DNA of 64,000 bases, from positions 100,187-164,186 of the forward strand of contig JASHNU010000038.1 of NCBI GenBank assembly GCA_030041475.1, in the 5' to 3' direction. The notes beneath the pieces were generated by a model that made no database searches, was not told where the DNA came from, and worked only from the letters and a program-made list of their open reading frames with translations. Within the stretch, counting starts at the first letter, position 1, and each line of letters starts with the position of its first letter. Of the stretch, positions 56,914 to 64,000 are shown piece by piece. The translations under genes and the position numbers were made by a program. The stretch comes from Candidatus Sulfotelmatobacter sp. (GTDB lineage: Bacteria > Acidobacteriota > Terriglobia > Terriglobales > Acidobacteriaceae).

Positions 56914-58146
56914 ATGAGTATTACCCGCGAACAAATCCGAGAGTTAGCTGAATTGCAGGACACGAACGGCTGTGCCGTCAGTTTCTATTTCCAACCCTGT
57001 ACTCCTCGCAACAAGGCTCACAAGGAAGACACGATTCTGGTCAAGGATCTGGTGCGTGAAGCACTGCACCGTGTGGAAGACAAAAGTAAGAAGGAGAGAG
57101 CCCGGGCTGACATGGACCGCATTTTGCGCCTCTCGGCCGATCTGCGCAGCAATGGAACCCACGCTAAAGCTGTATTCGCTTGTGCCGCGCACAACTTCTG
57201 GCGCGAATACGATCTGCCTGCGGTCATTGCGAGGACGCAGCTTGCCCTCGATCGCCATTTCCATCTCAAGCCGCTGGCTCAGCTGCTCGGAGCTTCCCCT
57301 CGGCTTGGCGTGGTCCTGGCGGATCGACATCGCGCTCGCTTCTTCGATCTTCGTCTCGGTGAGTTAACCGAACGCGAAGGCCTTTTTCAGCCGCTTTCCC
57401 GCAAGGGACGCAGCGACGGCTATGCCGGCTACGACGGCGGGCACGCCCAGCGCCGCGTCGACGACGAAGCCCGCCAGCACTTCAAGGCCATCGCCGATGC
57501 GCTGAAACAATCGCTGGAAAAAGGCGTGTTCGAAAAATGGATTCTCGGTTCTCAGGACGCACACCGTTCACAGCTCGAGCCGCATTTGCATCCCTACGTC
57601 AGTCAGGCATTGCTGGGCCGGTTCCAGGCCGATGTCGCCCACATCTCGCGGGACGAAATTCGCTCACATGCGCAACATATTCTCGAGCAATGGCAGACCG
57701 ATCGCTGCCAGCAGCTGATGGGCCAGGTGATCAATGAGGCCCGCAGCAAGGGGCGTGGCGTCACCGGATTGCGTCGCGTGCTGCGTTCGCTCGAACTCGG
57801 CGAAGTGCAGACTCTGCTGATCGGGGAACACTTCGTCGCACACGCCGTCGAATGCTCCGGCTGCGGACATCTCGACGCGCACGTCGTCAACTTCTGCCCG
57901 GCGTGTGGGCGCGCCACGAAAGAAATCGTCGACGTGGGCGAGGCGATTTTGCCTCGCGTCATTCATCGCGACATCGAAACCTTCTACGTCAAGGACGATC
58001 CGGAATTCGACAAAGTCGGGAACATCGCGGCTTTGCTCCGTTTCCGAACTGACAATGTCGAGCCGATCGACGCGGCCGTGGCCGACCGGCTCATAAAACA
58101 GGGTGCGTCATATCCCGGGCGCTTGCGCCGCTTCGCCAGCCGGTAG
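56914..58146 (+). CDS. Bacterial eRF1/aeRF1-like (baeRF-type) protein with zinc ribbon
   Basis: 410 residues with a good ribosome site (GGGGAGATGACCC then ATG). The eRF1-like middle domain has GRSDGYAGYDGGHAQRRVDD near residues 165-184, where GGH (175-177) aligns with the GGQ loop of eRF1; the following VDDEARQHFKAIADAL matches the helix after it. A C-terminal zinc ribbon (CSGCGHLDAHVVNF, CPACG) fits eRF1 domain 3. Such proteins are proposed to act at ribosomes in rescue or quality control. It is directly downstream of the HPF/sigma fusion. Confidence 0.85.
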   Translation: MSITREQIRELAELQDTNGCAVSFYFQPCTPRNKAHKEDTILVKDLVREALHRVEDKSKKERARADMDRILRLSADLRSNGTHAKAVFACAAHNFWREYDLPAVIARTQLALDRHFHLKPLAQLLGASPRLGVVLADRHRARFFDLRLGELTEREGLFQPLSRKGRSDGYAGYDGGHAQRRVDDEARQHFKAIADALKQSLEKGVFEKWILGSQDAHRSQLEPHLHPYVSQALLGRFQADVAHISRDEIRSHAQHILEQWQTDRCQQLMGQVINEARSKGRGVTGLRRVLRSLELGEVQTLLIGEHFVAHAVECSGCGHLDAHVVNFCPACGRATKEIVDVGEAILPRVIHRDIETFYVKDDPEFDKVGNIAALLRFRTDNVEPIDAAVADRLIKQGASYPGRLRRFASR

Positions 58147-58170
58147 CTGGCAAGCGCGCATTCCCGGAAT

Positions 58171-58327
58171 GTCATCCCAAAGGCGCGTGCAATTCACCAA
58201 CGGGCCCAGAGCCTGCCCTGAGCAAGCGAGCAAGGCGAGCGCGTCGAACGGGGATTTCGCGCGCACCACGTGGCGCTCTACGCGAGATCCCTCGCTTCGC
58301 CTGAAACCCGGCTGCGCTCGGGATGAC
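58171..58327. repeat. Composite dispersed repeat with GTCATCCC/GGGATGAC ends
   Basis: Begins GTCATCCC (58171) and ends GGGATGAC (58327). Between the ends are a copy of the GCCTGCCCTGAGC... element (58210-58253) and a GAGATCCCTCGCTTCGC segment. Relatives lie at 8405-8517 and 27411-27462. It fills most of the 274-base gap before the asparaginase gene; no coding sequence is seen there. Confidence 0.75.
58210..58253 (+). repeat. Dispersed AGCCTGCCCTGAGCAAGCG... repeat, copy 3
   Basis: AGCCTGCCCTGAGCAAGCGA then GCAAGGCGAGCGCGTCGAACGG, similar to copies at 10565-10600 and 11705-11738 but with an expanded middle. It lies inside the composite repeat at 58171-58327. Confidence 0.7.
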
Positions 58328-58420
58328 GTCGTTCCTCTGGTGCCCTCCGTGAATCTTACATCTGCTCCGTGATATCCTTCGCGTTCGCCGCAAATAGAAC
58401 CAGCCTCCCAGGGGGACCTC

Positions 58421-59668
58421 GTGACATTCTCACGCCGTGATTTCGTGAAAACCTCTGTTCTTGGCGCTGTGGTCGCCAAAGTGGGCGCGCCAGCCGCGCT
58501 CGCCGAAGTTCCTGCGCAGGATCACAATGCGGAAACTGCCGCGCCGAAACACCCCGTCATCATCTGTGCTCATGTCGGCTACCCATACGTGGAGGCGGCT
58601 TATGCCTTTCTCAAAGGCGGCGGCGATACGCTAGATGCTGCGATTCGCGTGGTCAAAGGCCCGGAGGACGATCCCAACGTCGACACCGTGGGCTTAGGCG
58701 GTTTGCCCAATGAGGAAGGCGTGGTCGAACTCGACGCCTGCTGCATGCATGGCCCGACGCGGCGCGCTGGTTCAGTCGGCGCGGTGCGCAACATCAAGAA
58801 TGTCTCGATGGTGGCCAAAGCCGTATTCGAGCACACTGGGCACGTCATGCTGGTTGGGGAAGGCGCGGAACGGTTTGCCGTTGCCATGGGTTTTCCCCGG
58901 GAGAATTTACTGACGGACCGCTCGCGCAAAATCTGGCTGTTGTGGAAGGAATTCAATTCCGATCGGGATTGGTGGGGGCCGGGCATGGCTGATCCGCACT
59001 GGCTTCCGCCCGCGCCGGATGCCAAGCCGCAAGCCGAGCTGTGGCGGGATCGCATTGAACAACTGCGCCAGCGCGCCGCCGATTTGGGCATCGAACCGGA
59101 CTTTCAGATGGCAGCGGTTCGCCGCGTGCTGTTCCCGTCTACGGGCACCATCCACTGCTCGGTGCTGAACGAAAAAGGAGAAATGTCGGGCATCACCACC
59201 ACGAGCGGATTGGCCTTCAAACTACCCGGGCGTTGCGGCGACTCACCGGTGATCGGCGCCGGCTGCTACACCGATCAGGACGTAGGCTCGGCGGGAGCGA
59301 CCGGCTCCGGGGAAGAAAATATCAAAGTGGCTGGTGCTCACTCTATCGTCGAAAACATGCGCCACGGCATGTCCCCGCAGGAAGCCGGCATGGACGCGCT
59401 GAAGCGCATTGTCCGCAATTACAACAGCGATATGACCAAGCTGCACTACATGGACATGACGTATTACATTCTGCGCAAGGACGGTGCTTACGCCGGTGTG
59501 TGTTTGTGGGAGGGATCCTCCGCCGGCCATCCCCACAGATTCGTGGTGCATGACGGGACTCTGCGTTATCAAGTGGCGACTCCGCTGCTCAAAGGATTTT
59601 CGCAGGAGTGGCCGCCGATCCCCACGGTCCCGGAGGAATTGAAGAAGGACTCGGTGTATCTGAAGTAG
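58421..59668 (+). CDS. N4-(beta-N-acetylglucosaminyl)-L-asparaginase / isoaspartyl peptidase (Ntn hydrolase), Tat-exported
   Basis: 415 residues from GTG 58421, with GGGGGA upstream. A twin-arginine signal (TFSRRDFVKTSVLGAVVA) directs export. The family motif GTIHCSV (nucleophile candidate Thr243) precedes GITTTSGLAFKLPGRCGDSP and later DVGSAGATGSGEE. It should cleave glycosylasparagine or isoaspartyl bonds after autoproteolysis. The more usual HDTIG at the nucleophile reads TGTIH here, a small deviation. Convergent with glpX. Confidence 0.92.
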   Translation: MTFSRRDFVKTSVLGAVVAKVGAPAALAEVPAQDHNAETAAPKHPVIICAHVGYPYVEAAYAFLKGGGDTLDAAIRVVKGPEDDPNVDTVGLGGLPNEEGVVELDACCMHGPTRRAGSVGAVRNIKNVSMVAKAVFEHTGHVMLVGEGAERFAVAMGFPRENLLTDRSRKIWLLWKEFNSDRDWWGPGMADPHWLPPAPDAKPQAELWRDRIEQLRQRAADLGIEPDFQMAAVRRVLFPSTGTIHCSVLNEKGEMSGITTTSGLAFKLPGRCGDSPVIGAGCYTDQDVGSAGATGSGEENIKVAGAHSIVENMRHGMSPQEAGMDALKRIVRNYNSDMTKLHYMDMTYYILRKDGAYAGVCLWEGSSAGHPHRFVVHDGTLRYQVATPLLKGFSQEWPPIPTVPEELKKDSVYLK

Positions 59669-59670
59669 AT

Positions 59671-60702
59671 CTAAGCGAACCTCACCTTCACATCGGGGCC
59701 CTTCTCCAGGTGAATGCTTTCGATGAACCGTACCTTGCCGGTCCGCAGGGTCATGATCACCGACGACGTTCGCGTCCCTTCGCCGAAAAAGCGGACGCCT
59801 TTGAGCAGGGCGCCGTCGGTCACGCCAGTCGCGGCGAAAATGAGCTGTTTGCCGGGTGCGAGATCTTCCGCTTCATAAATGCGGTTCTTGTCTTTAATTC
59901 CCATGCGCGCCAGGCGCTCTTCCTGGTCGGGCTTTATCACCAGCCGGCCGAGCATATAGCCGTTGAGGCATCGGATCGCTGCAGCGGTAATCACGCCTTC
60001 CGGCGCGCCGCCCGATCCCATGACCGCGTGCACGCCCGTGCCAATGACGGCCGCAGCGATGCCAGCCGAAAGATCGCCGTCGCCGATCAGGCGGATACGC
60101 GCACCCGCCGCGCGAATATCAGCAATCAATTTTTCATGGCGCGGGCGGTCGAGCACGATCACCACCAGATCTTCCACATCGCGTTCGAGCCTTTTTGCAA
60201 TGTTCTTCAGATTGTCGGCAACGGGCGCGTCCATTTCGACGGCATTCTTGCACGACGGGCCGACCACGATTTTTTCCATGTAGCAGTCGGGCGCGTTAAG
60301 CAGGCCGCCGCGCTCCGAGGCGGCTAGCACAGTGATGGAACCGGGTGCGCCGGTGGCGCACAGGTTTGTGCCCTCAAGCGGATCGACCGCAATATCGACC
60401 TGAGGAACCTCGGTACCGTCGGGAAAATCGGCACCCACCTGCTCTCCGATGTAGAGCATGGGCGCCTCGTCGCGTTCGCCCTCCCCGATTACGATCGTCC
60501 CGTGCATGGGGACCGTATCCATGGTCTTGCGCATGGCTTCGGTGGCCACCTCATCGCTCAGCTTGCGCTCGCCTTGGCCCATCGTGCGCGCCGACGCGAT
60601 GGCGGCGACTTCCACCACGCGCAAGAATTCCAGCGCCAGATCGCTTTCAATGTTCTCGCCGAAGCCGCGGACTTTTCCCTGCACGTGCGGATGCGCTTCC
60701 AT
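59671..60702 (-). CDS. glpX: Class II fructose-1,6-bisphosphatase (GlpX)
   Basis: 343 residues from ATG 60702, with GAGAGGTG upstream. Signature motifs: [30 protein letters not shown] (metal Asp/Glu) and [14 protein letters not shown]. Works in gluconeogenesis, removing the 1-phosphate of fructose bisphosphate. Convergent with the asparaginase gene, stops two bases apart. Confidence 0.95.
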   Translation of the reverse strand: MEAHPHVQGKVRGFGENIESDLALEFLRVVEVAAIASARTMGQGERKLSDEVATEAMRKTMDTVPMHGTIVIGEGERDEAPMLYIGEQVGADFPDGTEVPQVDIAVDPLEGTNLCATGAPGSITVLAASERGGLLNAPDCYMEKIVVGPSCKNAVEMDAPVADNLKNIAKRLERDVEDLVVIVLDRPRHEKLIADIRAAGARIRLIGDGDLSAGIAAAVIGTGVHAVMGSGGAPEGVITAAAIRCLNGYMLGRLVIKPDQEERLARMGIKDKNRIYEAEDLAPGKQLIFAATGVTDGALLKGVRFFGEGTRTSSVIMTLRTGKVRFIESIHLEKGPDVKVRFA

Positions 60703-60813
60703 CGGACACCTCTCAGGCGCTGCCCTGCGCCGGGTTGAGACTATAGCACGACTGGTCAAGAGAGCGCCGTGATGCGCAACGACCTTTAGGGAAGGTCAAT
60801 GGCAATGGTTGGA

Positions 60814-61620
60814 CTAACGCAGTTGGCTGGCTGCAGCCAGCATTTCATCGGCGCGGGCGCGCACTCGCACATCCTCCGCAAAATTGGTCCAGCGAACGAC
60901 CTTATCACGATCGACAAGGAACTCAGCCGGCCGCGCGATGTCCTGTCCGTCCGGCCCTCCGCCGGGATGAAGCAAATGATAGCGGCGAATCACTGCCGAG
61001 TTGGGATCGGAAAGGATGGGGAAGGTATAGCCCGCCTTTTTGCTCAGATCCCTTGAGACTGCAGCAGAGTCAACGCAGATTGCCACCGGCCGCACTCCTG
61101 CAGCTTGGAACTCCGCCAGCCGTTTTTCCACGCCTCGCAACTCGAGGTTGCAGTAGGGTCACCAATATCCACGATAGAAAATCAGTAGGACGCCCTTTGT
61201 CGCCGGAGAAGAAGGATTTCCGGGCGACGAACTGAAAAGACTGTCAAGCGAAACCGTGTTGCCAGCGGTATCAGCGAGACTGAAGTCTGGCGCCTGTTGA
61301 CCTATCTGCGGTGCGTTGCTCGCCTTGGGAAGCGCGCGCGCGTGGAAGAAAATGAAGAAGTTCATTCCAGACATGGCCAGCGTCAAAACCGCCAGAATGA
61401 TGCTCAACCACTGGCCCCGATAGGCCCGCGCATGAACGATGGCGCGGCGGAGTGCCATCGAAAGAACAACCAGCGCACTGACCGCCAGCAGCAGGCCAAG
61501 CCACGGCAACACAGCTTGCAAAGGAGGTTTGGCGAAGAAGGCGAAGTTCACCGACAGCGCGCCCAGCGCGAGCAACAATGCCCACCACGCCGCGGTGTTC
61601 CGCCCTGTGACCTCCGCCAT
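60814..61620 (-). CDS. Predicted selenoprotein: membrane-anchored AhpC/TSA-type redoxin with UGA-encoded Sec
   Basis: Read from ATG 61620 this frame gives three membrane helices (about 11-30, 36-57 and 70-95), a periplasmic linker, then a redoxin domain (GQQAPDFSLADTAGNTVSLD). At codon 154 (61159-61161) the frame meets TGA in the context YRGYW-TGA-PYCNLEL. Proteins of this family read YRGYWCPYC there, so TGA replaces exactly the first redox Cys. The frame then continues for 114 residues with the expected redoxin end (VRPVAICVDS, YTFPILSDPNSAVIRRY, RPAEFLVDRDKVV). A hairpin just after the TGA fits a bacterial SECIS. The simplest reading is selenocysteine, giving a U-x-x-C active site and a total of 268 residues. 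A nonsense mutation or sequencing error remains possible. Automated callers would split it into two genes. Confidence 0.8.
61129..61151 (-). promoter_or_regulatory. Candidate bacterial SECIS hairpin
   Basis: On the minus strand, 16 bases after the TGA, CCUCG (61147-61143) and CGAGG (61137-61133) pair around the loop AGUUG (61142-61138), with CA/UG able to extend the stem past a small internal loop. The loop has G as its second base. Published bacterial SECIS models place a small apical loop with an early G roughly 16-37 bases after UGA, which this fits at the lower limit. Stem is short; folding was judged by eye. Confidence 0.55.
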
Positions 61621-61714
61621 ACGAACGCAGTTTATCAAACCGAAAATCCAGTTTGTCGGCTCCGTCAGGTGGACTCGTGATATCCTCCCGACCATTACGT
61701 CGACGACGAATACC

Positions 61715-62920
61715 ATGCCTGAGGCCCGTCCCCTGACTTTTCTCTGCATCACGACCTACGAAAAGGGCCAGGAGTTCATGCGCGAGTGCAAGCGCCAGGG
61801 CTGCAGCGTCATCCTGCTCACCGCGGAAAAATTGCGCGATGCCGACTGGCCGCGCGAGACTCTCAGCGACACTTTCTACCTTCCCGCCGAAATTCCCGTT
61901 GCCGATATCGTCAAGGCCGTTACCCACCTGGCCCGAAACCACAAACTCGACCGCATCGTTGCGCTTGACGAATACGACATGGAGACCGCCGCCACACTGC
62001 GCGAGCACCTCCGCATCCCGGGTATGGGACTCACCACCATGCGCTATTTCCGCGACAAGCTTGCCATGCGCATGCGCGCGCTCGACCGGCACGTCCGCGT
62101 GCCCGACTTTGTTCCGGTGGTGAACCATGACGACATCCGCTATTACCTCGAGCATGTGCCCGGACCGTGGGTGCTGAAACCGCGCCAGGAAGCGTCGGCG
62201 ATCGGAATCAAGAAAATCGCTGCCGCCGACGAACTTTGGCCCGTGCTCGAGCAGCTGGGCGACAAGCAATCGTCATATCTGCTGGAGAGATTCGTTCCCG
62301 GCGAGGTCTACCACGTGGACTCGGTCGTGTCAGAAAACGAAGTGGTCTTTACCAACGTCAGCAAGTATGGCAAGCCGCCGATGAATGTTGCGCAGGGCGG
62401 CGGGGTCTTCACCAGCTACACCGTGCCGCGCGGCAGCGACGCCGACTCCGGCCTGCGTGCCATCAACCGCGATCTAATTGCGGCTCTCGGCCTGGTGCGG
62501 GGAGTTGCTCATGCCGAATTCATTCAGGCGCACGCCGACGGCAATTTTTATTTTCTGGAATGTGCGGCGCGCGTGGGCGGAGCTTACATCAACGAGATGG
62601 TCGAAGCCGCGACCGGCATCAATCTCTGGCGCGAGTGGGCTCGCATCGAGATCGCCGGCGGCGATGGCAGCTACCAGCTCCCTCCCCTGCGCGAGGAATA
62701 TGCTGGCGTGATTGTTTCGCTGGCGCGGCAGGAAGATCCGGATACTTCCGCCTACAATGATCCCGAAGTGCACCTGCGCATCAAGAAGCACCACCACGCC
62801 GGACTGGTGCTCAAATCAGCGGATCCGCGGAAAATCCCGTCATTGCTCGAAAATTATGCCCGCCGCTTCGCCGAAGAATTTACCGCCGTCGAGCCGCCAC
62901 GCGACAAGCCAACCGCGTAA
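61715..62920 (+). CDS. ATP-grasp ligase-like protein
   Basis: 401 residues from ATG 61715. N-terminal Rossmann-like part (TFLCITTYEKGQEFMRE), then an ATP-grasp domain: PWVLKPRQEASAIGIKKI, SYLLERFVPGEVYHVDSVV and FYFLECAARVGGAYINEM (metal ligands). It would join a carboxylate to an amine or thiol using ATP. The substrate is unknown. Divergent from the selenoprotein gene with about 95 bases between starts, and convergent with the TonB receptor gene with stops adjacent. Confidence 0.87.
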   Translation: MPEARPLTFLCITTYEKGQEFMRECKRQGCSVILLTAEKLRDADWPRETLSDTFYLPAEIPVADIVKAVTHLARNHKLDRIVALDEYDMETAATLREHLRIPGMGLTTMRYFRDKLAMRMRALDRHVRVPDFVPVVNHDDIRYYLEHVPGPWVLKPRQEASAIGIKKIAAADELWPVLEQLGDKQSSYLLERFVPGEVYHVDSVVSENEVVFTNVSKYGKPPMNVAQGGGVFTSYTVPRGSDADSGLRAINRDLIAALGLVRGVAHAEFIQAHADGNFYFLECAARVGGAYINEMVEAATGINLWREWARIEIAGGDGSYQLPPLREEYAGVIVSLARQEDPDTSAYNDPEVHLRIKKHHHAGLVLKSADPRKIPSLLENYARRFAEEFTAVEPPRDKPTA

Positions 62921-64000
62921 TCAGAACACATACCGTGCGCTCAGCTGGATCTGCCTGGGGGGCTTGTCGCTATAGTTGTTTGCCGAAAGTATTCTTGAGA
63001 AGCTCCCTCCGCCGTAAGGTACGTACACAGGTGAGCCCACACTCGAGCCGCAAAGCTGAGGAGCAACGGGGCAATTCAAAACGTGCCCCGGAATGTCAAA
63101 ATTTGGATGATTGAACAGGTTGAAAAAATCCCCGCGCAGCAGCAGGCGGTGGTTCTCGGAACGGAGGGCCATGCTCTTCGACAGACCGAAATCGAGATTA
63201 GTGAATCCCGGTCCGGTCATAATGTTCCTGCCCTCGTTCCCGTACAAGAATGTTCCCGAAACCGCGCCCGCTGGAGGATTTACGAAGGCGCACGGATTGA
63301 ACCAGCTTTGCGGTACTTTCACCTGATCCGCGGCCAGGCCGCCCTGCGACATCGTGGCTTGACAGCCGGGGTTTGGATTTGCCGCCACTGGTCCGGCTAC
63401 AAACGGATTGCTCACCACGTTCGGCTGTGCCGGGTTGCCAAACGCTGCATCCGCCGAAGACAACCCGCCGGCCAGCACCACGGTAAACGGCGACCCCGTC
63501 TGGGCGGTTACGATTCCGCTGGCCTGCCAGTTGTCCAGAACTCTTGTGCTCCACCCTGGACCATGGGCCCAGAGCTTGCGCATTGGCAGGTCATAGACGA
63601 AGCTGCCGATGAAACGGTGCACGGCGTTGAAGTCCGACGGCCCGCGGTTCGCTGAAAGATCAAACGAGTTCTGCGGCAAGCCGGAACCCTCGGCGCCGCC
63701 AAAAACCGACGAAATGTCGTCAAAGGACTTGGAGTACGTGTAGGAAAGCAGAAGCGACAGCCCGCTGCGGGTTCGCTTTTCCGAGCGCAGTTGCAGCGAG
63801 TTGTACGAACTGGCTGCGTCCGATCCGACATAGAGAATCGAAGCAAACTGGGGGTAGGGGAATAGCCCAGTAGCGGGATCTTGCTGGTTCAAATCCACCA
63901 CGTCGCTCAAATGAGTTCCTTTGGAACCGACGTACGCCGCGTCCACCATCCAGTTCGGTAGCACCTCATATTGCAAGTCGGCATTCCACTGCTGCATGTA
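62921..64000 (-). CDS. TonB-dependent receptor, Oar-like, C-terminal part (cut by window edge)
   Basis: The frame is open to the end of the window, so the N-terminal part (signal, carboxypeptidase-like regulatory domain, plug) is missing. What is present is barrel sequence typical of acidobacterial Oar-like receptors: VDAAYVGSKGTHLSDVVDLN, SYNSLQLRSEKRTRSGLSLL, ANRGPSDFNAVHRFIGSFVY, RGDFFNLFNHPNFD and a final QIQLSARYVF with terminal Phe. It would import large substrates, often carbohydrates, across the outer membrane. Confidence 0.92.
   Translation of the reverse strand, partial: YMQQWNADLQYEVLPNWMVDAAYVGSKGTHLSDVVDLNQQDPATGLFPYPQFASILYVGSDAASSYNSLQLRSEKRTRSGLSLLLSYTYSKSFDDISSVFGGAEGSGLPQNSFDLSANRGPSDFNAVHRFIGSFVYDLPMRKLWAHGPGWSTRVLDNWQASGIVTAQTGSPFTVVLAGGLSSADAAFGNPAQPNVVSNPFVAGPVAANPNPGCQATMSQGGLAADQVKVPQSWFNPCAFVNPPAGAVSGTFLYGNEGRNIMTGPGFTNLDFGLSKSMALRSENHRLLLRGDFFNLFNHPNFDIPGHVLNCPVAPQLCGSSVGSPVYVPYGGGSFSRILSANNYSDKPPRQIQLSARYVF

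Noticed and set aside
61159..61752. Apparent separate gene ending at the TGA of the redoxin, starting at 61752
   Set aside because: Its end matches a redoxin cut at its active site and the same frame continues past the TGA with the rest of the domain. I merged it with the downstream piece. The extra residues upstream of 61620 overlap the opposite gene and look non-coding.

Overview
The window looks like chromosomal DNA of a GC-rich diderm bacterium, most likely an acidobacterium of the Terriglobia (Koribacter/Sulfotelmatobacter-like). This is inferred from the combination of a Ser/Thr kinase fused to a PD40-type propeller, an Oar-like TonB-dependent receptor, futalosine-pathway menaquinone genes (mqnE and a UbiA/MqnP-type prenyltransferase), BamA-like and TamB-like outer-membrane biogenesis genes, and small dispersed GTCATCCC...GGGATGAC repeats. 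I saw no rRNA, tRNA, CRISPR array, phage or insertion sequence.

Layout: 0-10.5 kb is an envelope/isoprenoid block on the minus strand (uppS, cdsA, a ParB-like ORF, a dual-specificity phosphatase, dxr, rseP, then ispG), interrupted by a plus-strand kinase and preceded by an HtrA-like protease. 10.5-22.5 kb holds a zinc-ribbon XRE regulator, an HD protein, ftsK, uppP, a threonine dehydratase, RNase J and several membrane or secreted unknowns. 22.5-28.6 kb is a lysine/diaminopimelate cluster (asd, lysC, dapB, dapA, dapD), in which dapA carries a Cys/His-rich C-terminal extension. 28.6-38.8 kb has galT, a zinc-finger/SpoIIE phosphatase fusion, an AI-2E family permease, an ECF sigma/anti-sigma/DUF4097-like/aroK run, an MFS transporter, a double-frameshifted VapB-type antitoxin remnant and a ThiF/MoeB-like enzyme. 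39-47 kb is an outer-membrane assembly operon with overlapping genes (BamA-like, SurA N-domain, TamB). 47-54.3 kb has pcm, the UbiA-type gene, a TPR protein, a PAP2 protein, an unusual PstS and mqnE. 54.3-64 kb has an M20 peptidase, an HPF/sigma fusion followed by an eRF1-like protein, an N-acetylglucosaminyl-asparaginase, glpX, a predicted selenocysteine-containing membrane redoxin, an ATP-grasp enzyme and the end of a TonB receptor.

The strongest unusual signals are: (1) an in-frame UGA at 61159-61161 that exactly replaces the first Cys of a YRGYW-C-PYC redoxin motif, followed by a small hairpin fitting the bacterial SECIS pattern; (2) a two-gene cassette at 55833-58146 joining a ribosome-hibernation-factor domain fused to sigma-70-like domains with an eRF1-like protein that has GGH where eRF1 has GGQ; (3) dispersed palindromic repeats inserted in frame in two enzymes (HD protein and threonine dehydratase); (4) the dapA fusion; and (5) the decayed vapB. 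All calls come from reading the sequence; no database search was run.
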